The notes below the pieces were generated by a model. The model ran no database searches. It was not told where the DNA came from and was given only the letters and a program-made list of their open reading frames with translations. A program made the translations under genes and the position numbers. From the IMG/VR virus record IMGVR_UViG_3300042861_000276, positions 1 through 24,132 of that record: a DNA stretch of 24,132 nucleotides. One strand, 5' to 3'. Position 1 is the stretch's first letter. Each line of letters begins with the position of its first letter. This document shows positions 1 to 6,351 of this stretch, one piece after another. Source of the DNA: a virus.

Positions 1-508
1 ACATAGTGAACAAGGGCATCAGCGGAGCGATACCCAAGTTGTAAAAAAAATCTTTCGCACCTCCCTTGCTCAACTTCTCAAATACTTGCAGCTTCTGCTC
101 GTGTATATCAATGCTCACTGCCGCAGGGTTCTCATCTTCGCGCACGATCCAAGTCGCTGCAATGTTTAGCAAGATGTCGCGGTGAATAACAGTGTCTTGC
201 CTTTCGCGGATTATGTGGATGTAAGCAGCAACGAGCGCAGCATTCTTAGCGTTGCTTAGTCCTGCGCCAAGTGCCTTCTCCATTCCTTCCAGTATCAGCT
301 CCATCTCAGTGCCGCTTATGCCACAGCTCAATCTCTCAAGCAACCCCATCGACATACTGAACCGCTCCAATGGTAGGTTCAGCTCCTTCGGGAAGCGATA
401 GTATGTATGCCCTTCGTGCTCAAATACTTTTACTAAGTTGTACTCGCTTTTCTTCTTACTGCGGAAGATAGAGCGCACTTGCTCTTTTAATTTGTTTATG
501 TACTTCAT
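1..508 (-). CDS. Hypothetical phage protein, 3' part cut off by window edge
   Basis: An open frame starts with ATG at 508 (MKYINKLKEQVRS) and stays open for 169 codons to the left edge, so the C-terminus lies outside the window. The N-terminus is basic (RSIFRSKKKSEY), followed by a mixed helical protein with an EGHTYYRFP segment and an alanine-rich helix near residue 90. I do not recognise a family. Its start overlaps the 3' end of the upstream gene by 53 bp. It is the last visible gene of the packaging-side operon downstream of terminase; in tailed phages the portal often follows terminase, so a head-assembly role is possible by position only. Confidence 0.7.
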   Translation of the reverse strand, partial: MKYINKLKEQVRSIFRSKKKSEYNLVKVFEHEGHTYYRFPKELNLPLERFSMSMGLLERLSCGISGTEMELILEGMEKALGAGLSNAKNAALVAAYIHIIRERQDTVIHRDILLNIAATWIVREDENPAAVSIDIHEQKLQVFEKLSKGGAKDFFYNLGIAPLMPLFTM

Positions 509-713
509 TGATTGATTCTTTTATTTGCAATTCATTAGCGTTTGACATCTTTACAATTGTGCTTCTGCCATCGTGGAAGATATACATTATCTCATTTAAG
601 TTTACAATTATGTCAGTGTATCCAAGCTCCTCCGTTGTTAACTCTTGCAACTGCTCATCCTCAGTGTCCATAAACTGAATTAACTTAGTATGAACGTGGA
701 TAAACGCTGCCAT
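456..713 (-). CDS. Small hypothetical protein (85 aa)
   Basis: The chosen start, MAAFIHVHTKLIQF at 713, lies 2 nt after the stop of the upstream gene; an earlier ATG at 737 would overlap that gene by 22 bp and add a hydrophobic MSIWLLVA stretch. The rest is acidic (DTEDEQLQELTTEEL), followed by a beta-rich segment (IIVNLNEIMYIF, STIVKM) and a basic helical tail. The strand pattern resembles a small single-domain phage protein, but no family is recognised. The 3' end overlaps the next gene. Function unknown. Confidence 0.55.
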   Translation of the reverse strand: MAAFIHVHTKLIQFMDTEDEQLQELTTEELGYTDIIVNLNEIMYIFHDGRSTIVKMSNANELQIKESINEVHKQIKRASALYLPQ

Positions 714-715
714 CG

Positions 716-922
716 CTACCAATAACCAAATGGACACTGTGCATCTTCAACTCGCGTCTTTGCAGGCAGGAAGCAGCCGCACTCGTTGCAAGCGTTTAGC
801 TTTTTGTTCTTATGTTGGCATAAGTTGCATATCGCAGTTCGCGGCTTGCTCAGCTCAGTCTTCTTCTTGTTACTGGTAACATAATACCACCAACCTTCAA
901 CTATTGCAAATATCCTGCTCAT
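716..922 (-). CDS. Small cysteine-rich zinc-ribbon-like protein
   Basis: This 68-residue protein starts MSRIFAIVEGWWYY at 922, where its ATG overlaps the TGA of the upstream gene by 4 bp (ATGA); that overlap decides the start over a longer in-frame possibility reaching 1018. It carries C-x2-C at CNLC, a second C-x2-C at CNEC immediately followed by GC, and a last Cys near the C-terminus (AQCPFGYW). The first two pairs are spaced like a treble-clef or ribbon zinc site. Zinc binding is inferred from the cysteines; the role is unknown. It belongs to the chain of small genes after terminase. Confidence 0.65.
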   Translation of the reverse strand: MSRIFAIVEGWWYYVTSNKKKTELSKPRTAICNLCQHKNKKLNACNECGCFLPAKTRVEDAQCPFGYW

Positions 923-1233
923 TGTATCAATGCTGCTGAGAATGATAAACACTTGTAGATATCGCCATCGACTGTGATGTCTTCCTGCGTTTGTTGACCT
1001 GCGGTTAGTGTTACCCATATCGTATAACCTTGCATCGGGTCAAGGCTCAGCCCTTCAATAGTTATAATGCCGCCTTCATCGCTCTCAGCTTCAATCATCA
1101 TTATGTTGCCAGTAGCATTGTGCTGCACCCATACGAAGTATTCGGTATCAGGCTCAACAGCTCCGAAGGTGAAAGTACCCAAGCAAGCATCTATGTAGTT
1201 GCCTGCATTGTAACAAGGTGTGCATACGCTCAT
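919..1233 (-). CDS. Small beta-rich protein downstream of terminase
   Basis: A 104-residue protein coupled to the terminase gene by ATGA (start 1233, terminase stop 1230-1232) and to the next gene by another ATGA. The N-terminus has a CTPCYN motif; the remainder alternates short strands (TEYFVWVQH, NIMMIEAES, GIITIEGL, YTIWVTL) as in an immunoglobulin-like or fibre-associated domain. Another cysteine lies near residue 95. No family is recognised with certainty. A small virion or adaptor protein is a reasonable inference from strand content and position, not a demonstrated role. Confidence 0.6.
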   Translation of the reverse strand: MSVCTPCYNAGNYIDACLGTFTFGAVEPDTEYFVWVQHNATGNIMMIEAESDEGGIITIEGLSLDPMQGYTIWVTLTAGQQTQEDITVDGDIYKCLSFSAALIQ

Positions 1234-2507
1234 AAGTATCGTTTAAGTATTGCGTTTACAAAGTAACGAAAACAATCTAAGAAATCTGCACGCTCAGATA
1301 ATATTTTTCTGTTGCTCTTGATGATGCTGCCGTTGCTATCGCACTGCACTTGCTTTGCATCAAACACGAAGCCCTTGCACTTTACCGAGTTAGCCCTGAT
1401 GTCGAGCTTACGAAGCGCAGCATTACAATCGATGCGGCTGTTGTAGTGGGTCGGGTTGGCAGGAATAATTATCTGCGAATCGCTCAGGTGCAGCCTGCGC
1501 TTGATTTGCGTATATGCGCTTGAGTTGTCGCGCTGCTGTACTGTGCCGCCCTTACCCATCGCATCTCCAGTAATCCTTAGCAAGCCCATAGGTATTCCCA
1601 TCCGCTCGATGTAATCGCAGAACGCATCAACGCTGCCCTTCTCAATCTTTATCTCATCCACCACCACGCAGCCTCTTGGCAGTTGTTGAATGACCAGTGC
1701 GCAGAGTGGGTTAATGTTGAAATCGACACTAATGAAGATAGGTATGTTGCGATTGAGCGCAATGCTATCATCAATATGCTTCTCATCCTGCCATTCGTAA
1801 AGGAATGGGTTAGCAACATCATCGAGTATATCCCAATCGCCCTCAACGAACCTTTGGTATTGTACTGGCGGTAACTCTCGCAAGCTCTCAAGGTATTCAA
1901 TCGGTATATGCGGATTGTCGGTTATCTTCGATGGTATGTAGCTCCATCGCTCAGGCAAGCTGCCGTCTCGATATCTATCGTATATCACCGACTTAACCCA
2001 GTTGTTAGCAGGGTTGCAAGTTGCCAAGCAAACAATCGGAGGTTTGCCGTGTGCCTTGTTCCAACTGCCGATTCTCTCCTGCACCTTATAGAAGGTCGGC
2101 TCTTGCAGCTCGTTAACCTCATCAAGCCCTGCGCCGTTTACCTCAAGACCACGAAAGCGGTTGAGGTCTTTATCTTCATCAAAGCTCTCAGCCATAAAGA
2201 TAAGCTCGCTTCCGTTGTTGAATGTAACTACATTCGTATCTCTGTTCCAACTTCTAATGTGAGCATTAAGCCCATCGCCAAGCAAGCCAGTGAACGATGG
2301 AAACGTGGTGCGCTTTAAGTCGGGTAAGCTCTTGCGGATGATTACCCACCTTGAGCCGCCATAAGCTAAAGCCAAGTGAGACAAGGTAAGCAGCAGCCAA
2401 TACGTCTTACCCCCTCTTATGCTTCCTCCGAATACTATGACGCGGTAGTTTGCGCTCAACGCTTGGTCGAATGCAATCGTCTGAGTCTTAGTCAGCGTGT
2501 AGCTCAT
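1230..2507 (-). CDS. terL: Terminase large subunit (ATPase-nuclease)
   Basis: The DNA-packaging motor, which cuts concatemers and pumps DNA into the prohead. The 425-residue length suits a compact TerL. The N-terminal ATPase has Walker A GGSIRGGKT (about 27-35), Walker B ending in GLDE (about 127-130, D129/E130) and a coupling-motif region around LATCNP (161-166). The C-terminal RNase H-like nuclease shows its acidic residues at SVDFN (D262), TGDAMG (D315) and the ending ADFLDCFRYFVN (D411 region), which is characteristic of this family. It overlaps the preceding small-subunit gene by ATGA and the next gene by ATGA, so the three are translationally coupled. Both catalytic halves look intact. 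Confidence 0.95.
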   Translation of the reverse strand: MSYTLTKTQTIAFDQALSANYRVIVFGGSIRGGKTYWLLLTLSHLALAYGGSRWVIIRKSLPDLKRTTFPSFTGLLGDGLNAHIRSWNRDTNVVTFNNGSELIFMAESFDEDKDLNRFRGLEVNGAGLDEVNELQEPTFYKVQERIGSWNKAHGKPPIVCLATCNPANNWVKSVIYDRYRDGSLPERWSYIPSKITDNPHIPIEYLESLRELPPVQYQRFVEGDWDILDDVANPFLYEWQDEKHIDDSIALNRNIPIFISVDFNINPLCALVIQQLPRGCVVVDEIKIEKGSVDAFCDYIERMGIPMGLLRITGDAMGKGGTVQQRDNSSAYTQIKRRLHLSDSQIIIPANPTHYNSRIDCNAALRKLDIRANSVKCKGFVFDAKQVQCDSNGSIIKSNRKILSERADFLDCFRYFVNAILKRYL

Positions 2508-2809
2508 TCCTTCGGCTTGCTCTCCTCAGTGCGGATTATAACCAAAGGCTCGCTGCTTGTTATGTTAGTGTCGTGCGTTTGCTTAGGCTTGCCATAAGCT
2601 CGGTCAAGCAACACCTCAGCAGCTCTCACATCGCCTTTAGTAGCCCTTGCCCTAAGTGCTTTCAATATCGCCTCGCCTGCCGTTATGCCATCCTTCTCCT
2701 CGCCCAATACATCTGCCATTAGCTTATCCAATGCAGGTAGCTTGCGAGGTCGACCGCCGCCGTTGTCGCCTCCAGTTTTTAGTTTGCCGCCGTTCCTACC
2801 TTCTCTCAT
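2504..2809 (-). CDS. Terminase small subunit-like DNA-binding protein
   Basis: A 101-residue protein directly upstream of terL with a 4-bp ATGA overlap. It begins with a Gly/Arg-rich AT-hook-like stretch (GGDNGGGRPRKLP), continues with a helical core (AGEAILKALRARATKGDVRAAEVLLDRAYGKP) and ends in a flexible charged tail. The core resembles the small all-helical domains found next to TerL in many phages and annotated as terminase small subunit or DUF5681-like. Position and DNA-binding character support the recognition subunit; sequence alone does not prove it. Confidence 0.75.
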   Translation of the reverse strand: MREGRNGGKLKTGGDNGGGRPRKLPALDKLMADVLGEEKDGITAGEAILKALRARATKGDVRAAEVLLDRAYGKPKQTHDTNITSSEPLVIIRTEESKPKE

Positions 2810-2823
2810 TTTTTTACGAGCTT

Positions 2824-4095
2824 TTACGAGGTTATGTATTCAATACCGTTTCGCTTAACTTTAAGCGATGGGTCAAGTTTAAGCATCCTATCGACAATCA
2901 CTTGGCAATACTTCGGGTCGAGTTCCATTCCGTAGCATTTGCGTTTAAGCTGGTGTGATGCCACCATTGTTGAGCCGCTACCAAGAAATCCATCTGCAAC
3001 TAATTCTCCAATCTTAGAAGAGTTTTCTATTAATGGTGCTAATAATTTAATTGGTTTCATTGTTGGATGAACATCATTTTTATATGGTTTATCACAATGA
3101 ATAATGGATGTTTTTTGTTTATCAGAAGTTACTTCCTTTATTAAATCTAAAAGTTGCTTTTTGCTTAATTTTTTAAAATCAACTATGTCTTCAATAACAG
3201 TTGTTTTAGTTCTATCGTCAGTAAAATAATGTGCTGCTCCTTCTTTCCAACCATAAAGACACGGTTCGTGTTTCCAGTGATAATCTTGTCTTCCCATGAC
3301 TAATGCATTTTTAACCCATATTAAACATTGTTTTAATAACAATCCTGAATCTTTAAATGCTTGTCTAAAATTAGCACCTTCGCTATCAGCGTGCCAAACA
3401 TACCATGATCCGCCTGATTTTGTATATGATCCTAATGCTGTATAAAAATCGTATAAGAATTGATAAAATAAATCATTTGACATATTATCATTTTCAATTT
3501 TCAATCCATTACCTCCTTCATAATTAACATTATAAGGAGGATCTGTCATAACCATATCGCATAATTTATCTCCAAATAATTTTCCCCAAGTATCAATTTC
3601 TGTTGAGCTTCCACATAATAATTTATGCTGACCTATCTCAAATAAATCTCCAATAACAATATCTGTTTCAATTTCATTAGGTATCTCAAAGTTATCTTCT
3701 TCTGCTACCAATTCTATTATTTCTTCATCAAAGACTGGTACGTCTAACCCCCATGCTTCAAGCTCATCTTTATCCCAATCGTTAGCAAGCATCTGCCAAT
3801 CCCATTCACCTCCGCTCACATTATCTTTAATTAAGAACTCGCGCTGCTGCTCCTCTGTTAAGTTATCTGCAATAATAATCGGCACTTCTTTCAATCCTGC
3901 TTCTTTGCAAGCCTTTAAGCGCATATTGCCGCCAAGCACAACCATATCAGTATTGACTACGATAGGTCGAATGGCAAGCATCTGAGGTAAGTCTTTAATT
4001 GACTGCACCAATTTAGCAAACTTATCATCCTTAATTAATCGAGGATTGTTTGGGTTTACTTTTACATCGCTTATTTTAGCTACTATTGCTTGCAT
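2824..4095 (-). CDS. ParB-like domain fused to DNA (adenine-type) methyltransferase
   Basis: A two-domain protein of 423 residues starting MQAIVAKISDV at 4095, one nucleotide after the stop of the small gene upstream; a longer frame to 4140 would overlap that gene. Residues about 1-110 are a ParB/Srx-like domain with the GGNMRxxAC motif (55-63). Residues about 140-423 are a beta-class amino-methyltransferase with motif IV DPPY (185-188) placed before the SAM-binding motif FLGSGST (370-376). DPPY suggests N6-adenine methylation. ParB-MTase fusions are common in phages, where they may protect phage DNA from restriction or mark packaging or origin sites. The coding DNA from about 2995 to 3725 is much more AT-rich than both ends of the gene, suggesting replacement of the central methyltransferase part. 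Confidence 0.9.
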   Translation of the reverse strand: MQAIVAKISDVKVNPNNPRLIKDDKFAKLVQSIKDLPQMLAIRPIVVNTDMVVLGGNMRLKACKEAGLKEVPIIIADNLTEEQQREFLIKDNVSGGEWDWQMLANDWDKDELEAWGLDVPVFDEEIIELVAEEDNFEIPNEIETDIVIGDLFEIGQHKLLCGSSTEIDTWGKLFGDKLCDMVMTDPPYNVNYEGGNGLKIENDNMSNDLFYQFLYDFYTALGSYTKSGGSWYVWHADSEGANFRQAFKDSGLLLKQCLIWVKNALVMGRQDYHWKHEPCLYGWKEGAAHYFTDDRTKTTVIEDIVDFKKLSKKQLLDLIKEVTSDKQKTSIIHCDKPYKNDVHPTMKPIKLLAPLIENSSKIGELVADGFLGSGSTMVASHQLKRKCYGMELDPKYCQVIVDRMLKLDPSLKVKRNGIEYITS

Positions 4096-4096
4096 A

Positions 4097-4234
4097 TTAT
4101 AATTTTTTCTTTCTGCTCTTAGCAGCCTCTGCTTCTGCAATCGCCACCGCCTGCGCAGCAGGATATCCTTCGCTTACTAACTTGCGAATGTTCATTGCGA
4201 TAATTGCCTGCGAGTCTCCTTGAAATAGTGGCAT
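4097..4234 (-). CDS. Short conserved-looking phage protein (45 aa)
   Basis: A 45-codon open frame, ATG at 4234 and TAA at 4097-4099, ending one base before the ParB-methyltransferase start. The product begins MPLFQGDSQAIIAMNIRKL, then SEGYPAAQAVAIAEAEA, and ends in a basic KSRKKKL tail. This pattern (short N-terminus, NIRKL, G-x-P-x-x-QAVAIA, basic end) matches a type of very small protein commonly seen near head genes of phages, with no known function. A TAnnTTTG promoter-like box lies upstream at 4258-4265. Confidence 0.7.
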   Translation of the reverse strand: MPLFQGDSQAIIAMNIRKLVSEGYPAAQAVAIAEAEAAKSRKKKL

Positions 4235-4242
4235 AGTATCAG

Positions 4243-4554
4243 TTACTTTTTATTATACAAAGATATGTTTTTTGCAATATCAATTTGCTCCTGCGTGAGC
4301 TTCAATCTTACAACCTTGTTATACATTATCACATCAGCGGTAAGGTAGCCGTTATCATCGTGCGTAAGCATTCCAATTAAGTATTCATTAGGCACTTTCA
4401 CTTGTATATCTTGTGAATCTTCAATAATGCGCTGCATCCTTTCTAAGCCAAATCTTACAAGCGCATCCTGAGCACTGCCAATAATAGTCAAGTAACCTAC
4501 GAAGTGATCGTCTTCGATAACGAAGTAGCCACTGCGCCATCTATTTTTTTGCAT
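4243..4554 (-). CDS. Hypothetical protein (103 aa)
   Basis: Starts with ATG at 4554 (MQKNRWRSGYFVIEDD); a GTG two codons earlier is possible. It overlaps the upstream small gene by 14 bp. The protein alternates strands (GYFVIED, VGYLTIIGS, IQVKVPNEYLIGMLTHD, YLTADVIMYNKVVRLKL) and ends in a helix (TQEQIDIAKNISLYNKK). This is a plausible small alpha/beta domain, but I do not recognise it. It sits between nuclease/methyltransferase genes and the packaging genes. Confidence 0.65.
   Translation of the reverse strand: MQKNRWRSGYFVIEDDHFVGYLTIIGSAQDALVRFGLERMQRIIEDSQDIQVKVPNEYLIGMLTHDDNGYLTADVIMYNKVVRLKLTQEQIDIAKNISLYNKK
4258..4265 (-). promoter_or_regulatory. Possible -7 box upstream of packaging genes
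   Basis: On the minus strand the sequence TATCTTTG matches the Bacteroidota -7 consensus TAnnTTTG and would start transcription roughly 15-20 nt before the ATG at 4234. No TTG sits at the ideal 19-nt distance, and the box lies inside the 3' end of the preceding gene, so it may be chance. If real, it separates packaging genes from the early operon. Confidence 0.35.
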
Positions 4555-4717
4555 TGACACGATATTGTAATAAGTATTGTTTAATCATTTCTCTAACTTC
4601 CTCTTTGCGGCTTGCAGGAATCCTCACTGTGAGGTTGCAAGTTGCTTCGCCGTATGCAAACGGCGGACCAGCACCTTCGCGCACTCCGCCTCTACGTTCT
4701 ATCTTTGTTGCTTCCAT
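4541..4717 (-). CDS. Small DNA-binding-like protein (AT-hook-like start, RHH-like core)
   Basis: A 58-residue protein; the start MEATKIERRGG at 4717 is preferred over an upstream ATG at 4756 because it places the conserved element at the N-terminus and leaves a gap after the nuclease stop. GGVREGAGPP is a variant of the GGxRxGAGRP element seen in many small phage regulators, followed by TCNLTVRIPASRKEEVREMIKQYLLQY, a strand then two helices as in ribbon-helix-helix proteins. DNA binding is inferred. A TACCTTTG box ends 6 nt before the ATG, so a nearly leaderless transcript is possible. Confidence 0.65.
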   Translation of the reverse strand: MEATKIERRGGVREGAGPPFAYGEATCNLTVRIPASRKEEVREMIKQYLLQYRVNAKK

Positions 4718-4748
4718 CGAATGCAAAGGTATGAAAAAATAGTTTTGA

Positions 4749-5069
4749 TTACGCAATTACTTTTAAAAATTCTGCTTCACTTCTTACGATGTGGTATTCG
4801 TGCCCAAGCGAAAGGCAGAGCTGTTGGAACTTAACTTGCTCTGGCGACTGCTTTCCAGTTTCGGTCTTCCATTCAATCCAACAAGTTTTGCCTTCGGGTT
4901 TCAAATAACACATATCGGCTACGCCTGATACAACACCCATTGCTTTATTCATTGCGCCTCTTGCGCCTCCTACGCTGTTATTATTTATCGCAAACACGCG
5001 TCCCCGTAGGTCGGGGCGGCTATTCCATAAATTTTGGAATGCCTTAGATTGGATGGTAGCTTCGCTCAT
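4749..5069 (-). CDS. VRR-NUC family nuclease
   Basis: A 106-residue stand-alone VRR-NUC nuclease of the PD-(D/E)XK superfamily. The core is visible as GVVSGVADM (D52), then WIEWKTETG (E66-x-K68), then the Q-rich segment KQSPEQVKFQ, which is the hallmark of the family. The short length is normal for phage members, which are thought to act as structure-specific nucleases or Holliday-junction resolvases in replication and recombination. Its ATG overlaps the TGA of the upstream methyltransferase by 4 bp, so the two are made together. Cleavage specificity cannot be read from sequence. Confidence 0.85.
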   Translation of the reverse strand: MSEATIQSKAFQNLWNSRPDLRGRVFAINNNSVGGARGAMNKAMGVVSGVADMCYLKPEGKTCWIEWKTETGKQSPEQVKFQQLCLSLGHEYHIVRSEAEFLKVIA

Positions 5070-6127
5070 AAAAACATTCCTATTTCTTTATATAATCTAT
5101 TTTCTGCAATCTTTACATATTTAGGATTTAGTTCTATTCCTAAGTAGTTTCGATTTGATTTCCTTGCATAAATTCCAGTTGTTCCACTTCCAAAGAACGG
5201 ATCTAAAACAATACCATTTTCGGGGCATCCTGCTTTAATCATTTGTTCAACTAACCTTTGTGGATACGTAGCAAAGTGAGCGTCTGATGTTTGCTCTGTA
5301 TTTATACTCCAAACAGTCCTTGTATTTCTGGTCATAGTTCGAGCTTGAAATCCTTTATACTTTGAACTTTCTGATGCAGTTTGTCTTATTTCTTTTTTCA
5401 TTCTTGGCTCAATTACTTTTGCTTTTGTATCTTCTACTTGTTGCTCAAAGTAATATCCATTAGGCTGCTTCACAAAGAAAAATATTTTTTCAAAGTCAAC
5501 TGTAAATCTATCCTTTGCACTTGATGGCATTTGATTTGGTTTGTGCCAAATTATTTGATTTCTTAAACACCAACCTCTATCAATCATTTCTATTGCAAAT
5601 CTTTCAGGAACAAGGCAAAGACTCTTGTGCATATTTAAGTTAGGTTGTTTTATCTTCCTTGATTCATTGTGTCCATATTTTGGCTCAACATATCCGCCTG
5701 CCATACCTCCGCTTTGAGTTCCATAAGTATCTCCTAAATTTACAAAACAAGTTCCAATTGGTTTTAATACTCTTTGCACCTCATCAAAAACATTACAAAG
5801 ATTATTTACAAATTCTTTAAAATGCTTTTCGCTTCCAAGCTGTTCATCAGTTTTTGTAGCTCCGCATTCGCAAGTATCTTTATAAATTTTTACATCAGTA
5901 CCTTTATTTCCTTTTTGCTTATCGCTAAGTTCGTAATCAAATCTTGTCTTAATTCTTGCACTTTCGTGATTGCAGTTAATATCTCCACCATCCCACTTAG
6001 CAGTTCCGTAATCTCTCAATCCCCAGTATGGAGGTGATGTAATGCAGCAATCAATACTGTTGCTTTCCAATGTTTTCAATACTTCCAATGAGTTACCATT
6101 GATTATTTTATTTACAATATCTTTCAT
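5066..6127 (-). CDS. Site-specific DNA methyltransferase (beta class, SPPY type)
   Basis: A complete 353-residue amino-methyltransferase. Motif IV is TSPPYWGLRDYG (30-41) and the SAM-binding motif is DPFFGSGTTG (309-318) near the C-terminus, the beta-class order. SPPY is usual in N4-cytosine enzymes but also occurs in adenine enzymes, so the modified base is uncertain. A Cys-rich insertion (NCNH near 51, CECGA near 86-90) is a normal feature of this subfamily. The whole gene is more AT-rich than its neighbours, hinting at recent acquisition. No cognate restriction enzyme is apparent unless the coupled VRR-NUC serves that role; protection against host restriction is the usual function for such orphan enzymes. 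Confidence 0.9.
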   Translation of the reverse strand: MKDIVNKIINGNSLEVLKTLESNSIDCCITSPPYWGLRDYGTAKWDGGDINCNHESARIKTRFDYELSDKQKGNKGTDVKIYKDTCECGATKTDEQLGSEKHFKEFVNNLCNVFDEVQRVLKPIGTCFVNLGDTYGTQSGGMAGGYVEPKYGHNESRKIKQPNLNMHKSLCLVPERFAIEMIDRGWCLRNQIIWHKPNQMPSSAKDRFTVDFEKIFFFVKQPNGYYFEQQVEDTKAKVIEPRMKKEIRQTASESSKYKGFQARTMTRNTRTVWSINTEQTSDAHFATYPQRLVEQMIKAGCPENGIVLDPFFGSGTTGIYARKSNRNYLGIELNPKYVKIAENRLYKEIGMFL

Positions 6128-6141
6128 ATTTTTATTTATAA

Positions 6142-6351
6142 TGGACTACTTGGACTACTTGGACTACTTGTTTTTGCACTTTCCAAAGTAGCTAATGTAA
6201 TGTGTGTGTGTGTGCATATGTGTGTGTGTATATATATTACTGTTATTATTAGATAAGTAAGTAGTAAGTAGTCCAAAATCGCTGCGCTACTACTGCCGCA
6301 ACGGTTTCCAATGGACGACTTGCAAAATAGTAAGTAGTCCAAAGTAGTCCA
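6142..6351. repeat. Inverted nonamer array with TG/TA tract: candidate origin or regulator site
   Basis: The 224-bp gap between the primase-helicase and the methyltransferase holds three perfect tandem copies of TGGACTACT (6142-6150, 6151-6159, 6160-6168) on the left, and three copies of the reverse complement AGTAGTCCA on the right (6267-6275, 6333-6341, 6343-6351), plus a variant TGGACGACT at 6312-6320. Between the arms lies a (TG)n/(TA)n alternating tract (6201-6237). Repeats immediately next to a replication gene with an easily melted tract look like iterons of an origin. Alternatives are an operator for the methyltransferase or a structured transcript end. Confidence 0.6.

Noticed and set aside
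1683-2597. Several rightward open frames across the terminase genes
   Set aside because: They overlap intact terL and small-subunit frames that carry all family motifs; they have no recognisable protein features.
6142-6168. Short tandem repeats as a CRISPR array
   Set aside because: The units are 9 bp with no spacers and no cas genes nearby.
6136-6342. 68-residue leftward open frame across the repeat region
   Set aside because: Its sequence is the translation of TG/CA repeats and nonamers (runs of THTH and SSPSSPSS); low-complexity, no homolog-like features, and the DNA is better explained as a repeat/regulatory block.
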